Source of the DNA: Microvirga sp. ACRRW
Lineage (GTDB): Bacteria > Pseudomonadota > Alphaproteobacteria > Rhizobiales > Beijerinckiaceae
Length of the DNA: 64,000 bases
Assembly: GCF_022346925.1 (NCBI RefSeq)
Contig: NZ_JAKRNJ010000002.1
Coordinates: forward strand, 62,001 to 126,000
Direction: 5' to 3'
The notes beneath the pieces were generated by a model. That model saw only the letters and a program-made list of their open reading frames with translations. It had not been told where the DNA came from and made no database searches. This document shows positions 38,517 to 46,219 of the stretch, in pieces. Position numbers and translations under genes: made by a program. Every line of letters begins with the position of its first letter. Positions within the stretch are counted from its first letter, which is position 1.

Positions 38517-39131
38517 TTAAGCCGCCTGCTTCAGGCCTTCAGCCACAAGCGCTTCCTGCACCTTCGGGCGCGAGGCCACGCGGCCCATGAAGGCGCTGAG
38601 GTTCTTGAAGGACGAGATGTCGATGGCGTGGAAGTTCGTCCAGTTCACGACCGTGAAGAGATAGGCATCGGCAATCGTGAAGGTCTCGCCCATCAGGAAG
38701 GGCTGCTTGGCCAGCGTCTCGTCGAGATAGGCGAAGCGGGTGGCGAGGCGCTCCTTCGTGGAGGTTTTCACGCTGTCGGGCGTCGCGGGATTCCAGAGCG
38801 GGCCGAAGCCCTTGTGAATCTCGGAGCTGATGAAGGTGAGCCACTCGATCAGGCGATAGCGTTCCGTAGTGCCGTTGGCGGGCGCAAGACCAGCATCGGG
38901 CTTCTGGTCGGCGACATACTGGATGATGGCGGCGGCTTCCGTGAGCAGCGAGCCGTCCTTCAGGGTCACGGCCGGCACGTAGCCCTTCGGGTTGATGGCG
39001 CGGAAGTTCTCGCCGGTCTCCGTGAGGTGCTTCGAGAGATCGACCTTCACGAGGTCGATGTTGAGACCTGCTTCGCGGGCGACGATGTGCGGAGCGAGCG
39101 AGCAGGCGCCGGGGGTGTAGTAGAGCTTCAT
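38517..39131 (-). CDS. gstA: Glutathione S-transferase, beta class
   Basis: A 204-aa cytosolic enzyme conjugating glutathione to electrophiles. The N-terminal YYTPGACSLAPHIVAREAGL places the beta-class catalytic Cys at residue 10. The SSEIHKGFGPL segment holds the conserved His. TEAAAIIQYVADQ is the glutathione-binding motif. The DoxX gene ends 30 bp upstream and both are probably under the divergent MarR regulator. Confidence 0.95.
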   Translation of the reverse strand: MKLYYTPGACSLAPHIVAREAGLNIDLVKVDLSKHLTETGENFRAINPKGYVPAVTLKDGSLLTEAAAIIQYVADQKPDAGLAPANGTTERYRLIEWLTFISSEIHKGFGPLWNPATPDSVKTSTKERLATRFAYLDETLAKQPFLMGETFTIADAYLFTVVNWTNFHAIDISSFKNLSAFMGRVASRPKVQEALVAEGLKQAA

Positions 39132-39161
39132 GTTTTCGGTCCTTGTTGTTGTCGAAGGTTT

Positions 39162-39605
39162 TTAAAGCGCAGGCTTCAGCGCGGCCGGAGTGGAGAGAAG
39201 CGGAAGGCGGGAGGAGGGCTTGAGCGCATAAGCGCCGTCGCCGAGCAGTGCCTGTGCGACGGAGAGCACGATCAGGTACAACGGATACTCCCATCCGCCG
39301 CCAGCGCCTGAGAACACCCAGCCATTACCGGCATGAACCCAGAAGGCTCCCGCGAGGACAGGCAGAAGGGCGAGCGCGACCCAGCGGCTCTGGACGCCGA
39401 GAACCAGCATGATGCCGCCGATGAGCTCGGCGAAGAACGTGGCATAGGCGAGGAAGGCCGGCAGGCCGAGGGATTCGAAGTACTGCGCCGTGCCTGCAAG
39501 CGTGAAGGTCATGAACTTCAGGACCAGGCTGTGGGCGATGAACATAACGCCCAGCGAGACGCGGAGGAGAAGAACGCCATAGGCGGATGAGGTGTTGGTA
39601 GGCAT
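39162..39605 (-). CDS. DoxX-family membrane protein
   Basis: A 147-aa inner-membrane protein with four hydrophobic segments typical of DoxX/DoxD-like proteins (LLLRVSLGVMFIAHSLVLKF, FFAELIGGIMLVLGVQSRW). These proteins often accompany redox-stress enzymes, and this one precedes a glutathione transferase on the same strand. The start at 39605 has GGAG nine bases upstream; a longer frame would cross the MarR operators and is rejected. Confidence 0.9.
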   Translation of the reverse strand: MPTNTSSAYGVLLLRVSLGVMFIAHSLVLKFMTFTLAGTAQYFESLGLPAFLAYATFFAELIGGIMLVLGVQSRWVALALLPVLAGAFWVHAGNGWVFSGAGGGWEYPLYLIVLSVAQALLGDGAYALKPSSRLPLLSTPAALKPAL

Positions 39606-39616
39606 CGGAAGGCTCC

Positions 39617-39678
39617 ATGCAAATGCATGAATATTAATATGCACTTGCATGAAAATGTCAAACATGATGCAATTGCAT
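39617..39678. promoter_or_regulatory. Three ATGCA-NN-TGCAT operators between DoxX and MarR genes
   Basis: The 12-bp palindrome ATGCANNTGCAT occurs three times: 39617-39628 (NN=AA), 39639-39650 (CT) and 39667-39678 (AT). They fill the divergent promoter region and are the likely binding sites of the adjacent MarR-type regulator for self-control and for control of DoxX-GST. Confidence 0.75.
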
Positions 39679-39699
39679 GGAAACAGGGAAGGCTTTGCC

Positions 39700-40167
39700 G
39701 TGGTGCAAGACATGCAGGAACCGTCCGATGCCGTGACCGATGCCTGGGTCAGTCTGATCCGGGCCGGGAAAGAGGTTGCGGGGGGCATCGAGGCCGAGCT
39801 GAAGGCGGCGGGCTTTCCGGGGCTTACCTGGTACGACGTGCTCCTGCATCTCAAGAAGCAGCCTGACGGCCGTTCTGCCCCTCGGGAGATCGAGGACGCG
39901 GCCCTCTTCGAGCAGTACAATCTCTCGCGTCTTCTCGACCGGATGGAGGCAGAGGGCCTCGTTTGCCGCATTCCCTTCCCCGGAGACAAACGGCGGCAGC
40001 TTGTCGAGATCACGGAGGAGGGGAGGGCGCTTCAGCGGCGCATGTGGGCGGTCTATGGGCCCGCCATCAACCGCCGCATTGGCTGCAAGCTCACTAACTC
40101 GGAGGCCGGGCAGTTGGCGGCTTTGCTGCTGAAGCTGATGAAACCCAAGAACGATTCAGGCTGCTAA
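39700..40167 (+). CDS. MarR-family transcriptional regulator
   Basis: A 155-aa winged-helix repressor. The recognition-helix region EQYNLSRLLDRMEAEGLVCR and the wing FPGDKRRQLVEITEEGRAL are typical of MarR proteins. A GTG start at 39700 is proposed because GGGAAGG lies seven bases upstream; an in-frame ATG at 39649 would put one operator copy inside the gene. It likely senses a phenolic or electrophilic compound and controls the divergent DoxX-GST genes. Confidence 0.9.
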   Translation: MVQDMQEPSDAVTDAWVSLIRAGKEVAGGIEAELKAAGFPGLTWYDVLLHLKKQPDGRSAPREIEDAALFEQYNLSRLLDRMEAEGLVCRIPFPGDKRRQLVEITEEGRALQRRMWAVYGPAINRRIGCKLTNSEAGQLAALLLKLMKPKNDSGC

Positions 40168-40218
40168 AACGTTCATGAGATGAGACGGCTAAGTTCGAGC
40201 GGACGATAGGGACAGCCC

Positions 40219-40770
40219 GTGACAGAATGCTCCTCATCACTCTTGAAGCCATGGCGCTGCATCCTGGCCGGGCTCGCCATCCTGGCGGTCCCGGCTGTCA
40301 TCCTCGCGGGCTCCTCCTTCGCAGCCGCCCAATCGGCAGGGGCAGCGCAACCGCGTTCCACCGCGATCAGAACGCCCGATTTCGACGAGAGCATCCGTTG
40401 GTATCGGGACAAACTGGGTTTCCGGCTCATCGCCGACCAGAACTTCGTTCAGGGACGCACGGCGGTCCTGGAGCGAGGCGGATTCCTGCTCGAAGTGACG
40501 GAGGTCGATCACGTTTTGCCGGACACCGGAGACCCTCATGCGACGGGCAATGTCGCGGCGACGCGGGTGCCGGTGATCAGCCTTATCGTGCGCGATGTAG
40601 ACGAAGAGATCGCGCATCTGCGCAAGAAAGGCGTGGAAGTGCTGCAGGAGCCGCAGGATGAGCTCGACGGTCGTTACCGCACGGCGCAGATCCGCGACAA
40701 CGGCCGTCACAGGATCGAGCTGCGCGAGCCCATTGACGAGAGAGCCAGCTTCAACGCCATGGGCCGCTGA
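40219..40770 (+). CDS. Exported VOC-family (glyoxalase-fold) protein
   Basis: A 183-aa protein. An N-terminal hydrophobic segment with an AAAQSAGAAQ-type end looks like a signal peptide, unusual because most VOC enzymes are cytoplasmic. The fold is shown by DFDESIRWYRDKLGFRL, the central VIRDVDEEIAHLRKKGVEVL and the terminal RDNGRHRIELREP. The substrate is unknown and could be in the periplasm. Starts at a GTG with AGGGA upstream. It stands just after the MarR gene with a 51-bp gap. Confidence 0.8.
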   Translation: MTECSSSLLKPWRCILAGLAILAVPAVILAGSSFAAAQSAGAAQPRSTAIRTPDFDESIRWYRDKLGFRLIADQNFVQGRTAVLERGGFLLEVTEVDHVLPDTGDPHATGNVAATRVPVISLIVRDVDEEIAHLRKKGVEVLQEPQDELDGRYRTAQIRDNGRHRIELREPIDERASFNAMGR

Positions 40771-40851
40771 AGAAATTTCGAGCTTCATGGAATAAAGCCA
40801 GTCGCTGCGTGTCTTGAAGAGCAGGTCATCACGACCATCAGGAGGACACCC

Positions 40852-41238
40852 ATGAAGCTGTTTTTCGGTTCCGCTCTTCTCGCAGGCGCTCTCATGGCGG
40901 CGACAGGCGTGCTTGCTCAAACAGCCGCACCCGCGAAGGTCGCCGACACCAGCAAGGGCAAGGCGCTCGTCGATGCAAAAGGCATGGTGCTTTACACCTT
41001 CGACCGCGATGCTGCCGGCAAGTCCAACTGCAACGGTCAATGCGCCCAGAACTGGCCGCCGCTCATCGCCGCCGCAGGCGCTTCTCCCTCCGGCGATTGG
41101 ACCATCGTCACTCGCGACGACGGTTCCAAGCAATGGGCTCATAAAGGCAAGCCGCTTTACCTCTGGGTGAAGGACACGAAGCCGGGTGAAGTGACAGGCG
41201 ATGGCGTCAACAATGTCTGGCACATTGCCACTCCATAG
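40852..41238 (+). CDS. COG4315-like exported protein with Yx(F/W/Y)xxD repeats
   Basis: A 128-aa protein with a signal peptide (SALLAGALMAATGVLAQ) and two copies of the secreted-repeat motif, LYTFDRDAAGKSNCNGQCA and LYLWVKDTKPGEV. Cysteines in the first repeat fit the CxGxCAxxWPP pattern (NCNGQCAQNWPP). The function of this family is not established. It has an ideal AGGAGG ribosome-binding site and immediately precedes a sigma/anti-sigma pair, possibly as its target or sensor. Confidence 0.85.
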   Translation: MKLFFGSALLAGALMAATGVLAQTAAPAKVADTSKGKALVDAKGMVLYTFDRDAAGKSNCNGQCAQNWPPLIAAAGASPSGDWTIVTRDDGSKQWAHKGKPLYLWVKDTKPGEVTGDGVNNVWHIATP

Positions 41239-41290
41239 CCATTGCCACGCCGGTACACCTCGTCTTTGATGAAGTTGAGGTCGTGAGAGT

Positions 41291-41806
41291 TTGACATTGG
41301 ACGAGATCGCCGCCCTTCTCGAGCCGCAGATCCCAGGCTTGCGCCGCTATGCCTGGGCACTCCTGCGCGACGACGAGGCGGCGGACGATCTTGTCCAGGA
41401 CACGCTGGAACGGGCGATCCGTCATTGGAGCCAGCGCCGCCGCGACGGGGACCTGAAGGCGTGGCTCTTCACGATCCAGCGAAACCTGTTTCTGAACGGG
41501 TTAAGAAAGCGCAGGACGCACGGTGTTCAGGTCGGCGTCGAGGTGCTGGACGACGTATCCGCCTCGGTGGATACGCCTGAAAGCCATGCGGGCTTGCGCG
41601 ATATCCTGGCCGGTCTCGACGCCTTGCCGGAGGAACAGCGCTCGGTGCTGCTTCTCATCGGCGTCGAAGATCTTTCTTACGAGCAGGCTGCGCAGGCTCT
41701 GGACATTCCGCTCGGCACGGTGATGTCCCGCCTCAGCCGTGCGCGTGGACGCTTGAGGGAGTTCATGGAAAACGGACGCAATGCCGTCTTGAGGAGAGTG
41801 AAGTGA
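41291..41806 (+). CDS. ECF-type RNA polymerase sigma factor
   Basis: A 171-aa sigma factor with region 2 (YAWALLRDDEAADDLVQDTL and WSQRRR) and region 4 (EEQRSVLLLIGVEDLSYEQA, GTVMSRLSRARGRLRE). It starts at TTG (41291, or 41297), as no in-frame ATG is available. The stop overlaps the GTG of the anti-sigma gene. It is not the EcfG general-stress factor, which would be next to nepR/phyR. It probably controls a small envelope-stress or redox regulon including itself. Confidence 0.92.
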   Translation: MTLDEIAALLEPQIPGLRRYAWALLRDDEAADDLVQDTLERAIRHWSQRRRDGDLKAWLFTIQRNLFLNGLRKRRTHGVQVGVEVLDDVSASVDTPESHAGLRDILAGLDALPEEQRSVLLLIGVEDLSYEQAAQALDIPLGTVMSRLSRARGRLREFMENGRNAVLRRVK

Positions 41807-42603
41807 CGGGCGAGCGACCCATCGGTGAGGACGATCTGCAGGCTTTCATTGATGGAAGACTAGCAATGTCGCGCCTCATGGTCGTCAAAGTCTATCTGTC
41901 GTCCAATCCGGAAATGGCGGAACGGGTGGAACGGGAAATCGCACAGCGCGATGCCTTGCGTGCACGTCTTGCTTTCAAAATGCAGGAACCGATCCCCGCG
42001 CGGTTGCGCATCGCCAATCTCGTTGCCACTCGAAAAAGTCCGGCGGTTTTCAGGATGAAGGGGATTGCTGCCGCGATGGCATGGCTTGTGCTGGGAAGCC
42101 TTCTTGGTGCGGCAGGCAATGCCTGGTGGAACGGGCGAGCTCCATCGGAAGCGAATGTCGCCGACAGCGCCATTACGGCTCATCGTCTTTACGTGAGCGA
42201 GCGCCTGCATCCCGTCGAAGTGCCGGGCGAGCAGGAGGCGCATCTCGTGCAATGGCTGTCCCGCCGCGTGGGGAAACCGCTGAAGGCGCCCGATCTCAAT
42301 GCGCAGGGCTATCGCCTGATCGGCGGAAGGCTTCTGCCATCCGGCGGAGAGGCGGCGGCGCTCTTCATGTACGAGAACGCAGGTGGCAGCCGCCTCACGC
42401 TCTTCGCGCGCTCCAGCATGGACGAGAAGGAAACCGCGTTCCGCTTCGAGGTCAAGGAAGGAATATCGGCCTTCTCATGGATCGACAACGGCGTGTCTTA
42501 CGTCGTCTCGGCTAAAGCCGATCGTACGCAGCTCCTGCCGATTGCCGAGACGATCTATCATCAGTTCGAGGCTGCAAGCGGTCCGGCGAAGGACCGCTTA
42601 TAG
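41803..42603 (+). CDS. Membrane anti-sigma factor
   Basis: A 266-aa protein translationally coupled to the sigma gene by a GTGA overlap. A cytoplasmic N-terminal helix bundle (DDLQAFIDGRLAMSRLMVVK) is followed by one transmembrane segment (IAAAMAWLVLGSLLGAAGNA) at about 86-106 and a periplasmic domain. It would hold the sigma factor inactive until a periplasmic signal is sensed. A zinc-binding HxxxCxxC motif is not seen, so it is not a ZAS-type anti-sigma. Confidence 0.85.
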   Translation: MTGERPIGEDDLQAFIDGRLAMSRLMVVKVYLSSNPEMAERVEREIAQRDALRARLAFKMQEPIPARLRIANLVATRKSPAVFRMKGIAAAMAWLVLGSLLGAAGNAWWNGRAPSEANVADSAITAHRLYVSERLHPVEVPGEQEAHLVQWLSRRVGKPLKAPDLNAQGYRLIGGRLLPSGGEAAALFMYENAGGSRLTLFARSSMDEKETAFRFEVKEGISAFSWIDNGVSYVVSAKADRTQLLPIAETIYHQFEAASGPAKDRL

Positions 42604-42616
42604 ATGGGGCGTTCGA

Positions 42617-43444
42617 TCAGCCGAAGATAGCAGGGTCGGGGCCGACGCGGCCGTCCTTGTCGTCCATCGCTTCAATGATGCGCATGTCGTCCGCATCCAG
42701 TGCGAAATCGAATACGTCGATATTCTCGCGAATGCGAGACGGATTGACCGATTTCGGAATCACGATGAAAGCGTTGTCGAGGTGCCAGCGCAGGATTACC
42801 TGAGCAGGTGTCTTACCGTACTTGCGTCCGATGGCGGCGAGCTTCTCATCGGCAACGAGACTACCTTGGCCGAGAGGCCCCCAACTCTCCGTCGCGATGT
42901 CGTGCTGCGCGTGGAAAGTGCGCAGCTCCTTCTGTTGGAAGCGCGGATGCAGCTCGATCTGATTCAATACAGGGACGATACCCGTTGCGTCGATGATGCG
43001 CTGGAGGTGGGGCGGCATGAAGTTCGAGACGCCAATGGATTTCACGCGCCCTTCTTCCTTGAGGCGGACCAGCGCACGCCATGCATCGACATATCCTTCT
43101 CCGCTCACGCCGGGCCAGTGGATGAGATAGAGATCGACGGTGTCGAGCCTCAATCGCTTCAGGCTTTGATCGAATGCCGTCAGCGCGCCGTCGAAGCTGC
43201 GATTGTCGTTCCACAGCTTGGTGGTGATGAACAGCTCGTTGCGCGGCACATCGGATGCGGCAATCGCCTTGCCGACGCCTTCCTCGTTGTCATAGATCGC
43301 GGCCGTGTCGATGGAGCGGTATCCGGCCTTGATGGCATCGACCACGGAAGTTGCGGCTTCCTCGTTCGAAACACGCCATACGCCATAGCCGAGCTGAGGC
43401 ATCGTGTTTCCATCGTTCAAGCGAAAGGGAGGTGTGGTCGGCAT
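42617..43444 (-). CDS. Aldo/keto reductase (2,5-diketo-gluconate-reductase-like)
   Basis: A 275-aa NADPH-dependent reductase. The (beta/alpha)8 AKR core has the catalytic tetrad: Asp and Tyr in SIDTAAIYDNEEGVG, Lys in FITTKLWNDN and His in YLIHWPG. The phosphate-binding PKSVNPSRIRENIDVF is also present. It reduces sugar-like or aldehyde carbonyls; the substrate is not known. AGGAG precedes the ATG. It is divergent from the flavodoxin-fold gene. Confidence 0.95.
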   Translation of the reverse strand: MPTTPPFRLNDGNTMPQLGYGVWRVSNEEAATSVVDAIKAGYRSIDTAAIYDNEEGVGKAIAASDVPRNELFITTKLWNDNRSFDGALTAFDQSLKRLRLDTVDLYLIHWPGVSGEGYVDAWRALVRLKEEGRVKSIGVSNFMPPHLQRIIDATGIVPVLNQIELHPRFQQKELRTFHAQHDIATESWGPLGQGSLVADEKLAAIGRKYGKTPAQVILRWHLDNAFIVIPKSVNPSRIRENIDVFDFALDADDMRIIEAMDDKDGRVGPDPAIFG

Positions 43445-43529
43445 CAAGCGGCTCCTGGATGAAAGAATGCGAAACGGAGGTAGCGCCTCCGGTCGGATAG
43501 GCAAACCGTTACAGGGTTCCTTTGGCCAC

Positions 43530-43555
43530 GGAACCGGCTTACTTGACCCGGCGTT
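43530..43555 (+). promoter_or_regulatory. EcfG-type general stress promoter
   Basis: GGAAC (43530-43534) and CGTT (43552-43555) are spaced by exactly 17 bases, a complete match to the EcfG consensus of alphaproteobacteria. It would give a 5' leader of about 35 nt for the gene at 43598. Confidence 0.65.
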
Positions 43556-43597
43556 CCCTAGCTTAGCGTTGACACGATGTAAGAACGGGAGTGCCCT

Positions 43598-44677
43598 TTG
43601 TCCATTCCAGAAGCCCGAACCGGTACTCCCGACCCCACACTTGATGAAGGCGAGTTTCGCCGCCGTTTTCTGCAGCAGTTTCAGGACCCTGCTTTCGAAC
43701 CTCTAACGCAGGAATTGCAGCACATCACGGATGCTGCGTGGGATGCTTATAGTCACCACCGCAAGAGCCCGAAGACGCGCAAGGCAGGACCGGGCTTCTT
43801 CGATCCGGATTATGATCTCGCGGTTGATTGGATCGCCGCCAAGGAAGCCATCGATCTGGCGCAGAAACGGCATGAGGATGCGGATGGTCCTGCTCGCTTC
43901 CTGCTGATCTCGTCAGCCGCTCGCAGCGAGCACACCTGTCCCGGGGAGATGTCGAAAACATATCGGCTCGTCGAGATCGTACGGCAGGTCATTGCCAGCG
44001 CGGAGAATGTTGAGGTCGAAGTCCTCGATCTCAGCCGCCTGACGTCGGAATATGGCCGTCACATTCATCCTTGCAAGACCTGCTTCTCGACTTCTGCCGC
44101 GCTCTGTCATTGGCCGTGCTCGTGCTACCCCAATTTCTCCCTTGGGCAGGTTCATGATTGGATGAACGAGATCTATCCGAAATGGGTGGAAGCTCACGGC
44201 ATCATGATCGTCACGCCGGTCAATTGGTATCAGGCTTCTTCGCCACTGAAGCTGATGATGGATCGCCTCGTCTGCGCCGATGGCGGCAACCCCGATCCCA
44301 CATCGACCCATGGCAAGAAGGTAAAGGAAGCCAAGGAGCTTGAGCTGAAAGGCTGGGATTATCCCAAGCACCTGTCGGGACGCCTGTTCTCGGTAATCGT
44401 GCACGGCGATGCAGAAGGAACCAATGGCGTCCGCCGCAGCCTGTCGGACTGGCTGCGGGCTATGGATCTCTCACCCGCCGGAAACCTTGCCGAACTCGAC
44501 CGCTATATCGGCTACTGGAAGCCCTATGCGACCAGCCATGAGGAGTTGGACCGCGATCTCGATGTGCAGTCGGAAGTGCGCAACGCAGCGTGGACGCTGC
44601 TGGAGGCCGTCACATCAAAGAGATCTGGCCATTGGGCGGAGGCAGGCGAGCGTGTGAAGGAACCGCGCCAGAAATGA
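43598..44677 (+). CDS. Flavodoxin-fold/NADPH-dependent FMN reductase-like protein
   Basis: A 359-aa protein. Residues about 100-300 show the flavodoxin-like fold of NADPH-FMN reductases (RFLLISSAARSEHTCPGEMS, ..., IMIVTPVNWYQASSPLKLMM). Unusual cysteines (HPCKTCFSTSAALCHWPCSC) lie where flavin binds and may form a disulfide or metal site. A 90-residue N-terminal extension is present. It starts at TTG (43598). The upstream EcfG-type promoter suggests general-stress expression. The electron acceptor is unknown. Confidence 0.8.
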   Translation: MSIPEARTGTPDPTLDEGEFRRRFLQQFQDPAFEPLTQELQHITDAAWDAYSHHRKSPKTRKAGPGFFDPDYDLAVDWIAAKEAIDLAQKRHEDADGPARFLLISSAARSEHTCPGEMSKTYRLVEIVRQVIASAENVEVEVLDLSRLTSEYGRHIHPCKTCFSTSAALCHWPCSCYPNFSLGQVHDWMNEIYPKWVEAHGIMIVTPVNWYQASSPLKLMMDRLVCADGGNPDPTSTHGKKVKEAKELELKGWDYPKHLSGRLFSVIVHGDAEGTNGVRRSLSDWLRAMDLSPAGNLAELDRYIGYWKPYATSHEELDRDLDVQSEVRNAAWTLLEAVTSKRSGHWAEAGERVKEPRQK

Positions 44678-44681
44678 CGGG

Positions 44682-46058
44682 TCAGTAAACCAAGAAATCT
44701 GCAACCGTCAGAGCCAGCTTCTTGGGAAGTGTCGCGAACTTGATTTTCTCCGCTGAACCGATGCCGTCGGGGTCGAAATAGAGTGCGCCCGTCGCCTTGT
44801 CGTAGACGATGCGGTCGGACGTATCCTTTGCATTCGCACCCAGCCGAAAAGCCGCCTTGCTGAGAATGCCCTTCTTGAGGCCGAAGGCGGCATCGTCGAG
44901 ATAGATCGTATCGTCCTTGACGTTGAAATCCGTGATCCGGTCCACATCAATACCGGAGGGGCGCTTGTCGAAGTAAAAACGATCCTGGCCTGAACCGCCG
45001 GCGAGAATGTCGTTTCCGCTCCCGCCGAAAAGTATATCGTTTCCGCTACCGCCCTTGATGGTATCGTTGCCGGCATTGCCCTTCAGCGTGTTGCTTGAGG
45101 AGTTGCCGGTGATGCCATCCGCGCCATTGCCGCCAGACGCGTTCTCGATGACCACGCCCGGACCGATCATGACGGTATCGCGCGACTGCATGCCATCGGT
45201 GAAGATGATGGCCGCGCCCAGTTTATTCCATTTTCCCGGGTTCAGGTTGATAGTGCTGCCAATGCTGCCGCTGGCAACGATGGTGTCCTTGCCGCCCGCG
45301 TCATGTATCGTCTGCCAATATTTCTGCGTGTCGCGAAACGTGTAGGTGTTGTTGCCGGTATTGGTGGTCGTGTCGCGGCCATAAAGGTGTTGGATTGCCA
45401 GCAAATCGAAATACATCGGCGTCGTCGGAAAGAAGTCTGGCCTTGCACTGCTTGACCATGGACCAGCCGTGTAACTCATCACCGTGAAGAACCAGTGATC
45501 ATTCGTCGAAGGCACGGTGCTGTTGTTGTAGATCGATGACTCGAAGGAATGCTTCAGGCCGAGCGCGTGGCCGATCTCATGGAGCAGCGTGAAGTAAGCG
45601 TAGGTTCCTGGACGGTTGGCGTCGCTGCCGTTGAGGTTCCACTTGTCGATGTTCATCCAGACGTCGCCGGAACGGGGAACATCGGCCGGCATGTAGCCAT
45701 GGGCATCGCTGTAGGGCATGGTGTAGGCCGTCTTGGCGAAGCGGATCTCGCCGACCGTCGCGGCGTCGTCCGCAACGCGCCTGAAAGCGACATTGGATAC
45801 AAGGTCCCAGGCCTTGAGCGCCTTCTGAGCACCCGCGATCTCCGTCGCGGAGAAAATGTACCACTGTCTCCATTCGCCGTAATACGAATAGTTATTGTCG
45901 TACCAGGCTGTGCCCTGCGGCACGCTCCAGGTGAGGGTTACGCCGGCGCCGGCCTTGCCCGGGCCCCACTTGTCCCCGAAGAGAAGACCAGTGCCAGACC
46001 CCGCAGCGAAAGAAGAAACGCGCGCTGTGTCGATGGTATTCTGCGTCGGCGTCGCCAT
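44682..46058 (-). CDS. Serralysin-type (M10) metalloprotease with RTX repeats
   Basis: A 458-aa secreted zinc protease. The active site HEIGHALGLKHS, with HExxHxxGxxH at residues 160-170, is complete and the Met-turn VMSYT follows near 196. RTX nonapeptides (NDTIKGGSGNDILFGGSGND) bind calcium at about 330-365. The C-terminal ~90 residues form a type I secretion signal module shared with the RTX gene at 36.8 kb. No inhibitor and no ABC secretion genes lie nearby. It converges on the flavodoxin-fold gene with a four-base gap. Confidence 0.93.
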   Translation of the reverse strand: MATPTQNTIDTARVSSFAAGSGTGLLFGDKWGPGKAGAGVTLTWSVPQGTAWYDNNYSYYGEWRQWYIFSATEIAGAQKALKAWDLVSNVAFRRVADDAATVGEIRFAKTAYTMPYSDAHGYMPADVPRSGDVWMNIDKWNLNGSDANRPGTYAYFTLLHEIGHALGLKHSFESSIYNNSTVPSTNDHWFFTVMSYTAGPWSSSARPDFFPTTPMYFDLLAIQHLYGRDTTTNTGNNTYTFRDTQKYWQTIHDAGGKDTIVASGSIGSTINLNPGKWNKLGAAIIFTDGMQSRDTVMIGPGVVIENASGGNGADGITGNSSSNTLKGNAGNDTIKGGSGNDILFGGSGNDILAGGSGQDRFYFDKRPSGIDVDRITDFNVKDDTIYLDDAAFGLKKGILSKAAFRLGANAKDTSDRIVYDKATGALYFDPDGIGSAEKIKFATLPKKLALTVADFLVY

Positions 46059-46167
46059 TGTCTGTCCCCTGGCGGCTTCATTTCTGAAGAAGCTCTATCG
46101 TCTGAGGTTTATATTGTTAAGTTTGCTTGCTGCCAAGGTGGGGCTGACAGGGGGCTGTAAAATAGAA

Positions 46168-46192
46168 AAGGCCGGGCAACGTACCCGGCCTT
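46168..46192 (-). terminator. Terminator after the iron-type binding protein gene
   Basis: AAGGCCGGG and CCCGGCCTT form a nine-pair stem with the T-run on the minus strand, 28 bp after the stop. Confidence 0.88.
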
Positions 46193-46219
46193 GGATGATG
46201 GAAAGTAGTCCAACGATGC

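Noticed and set aside
40789..40813. GGAATAAA ... CGTGTC as an ECF promoter before the COG4315 gene
   Set aside because: The spacing of 13 bp is too short for ECF promoters, so it is not listed as a site.
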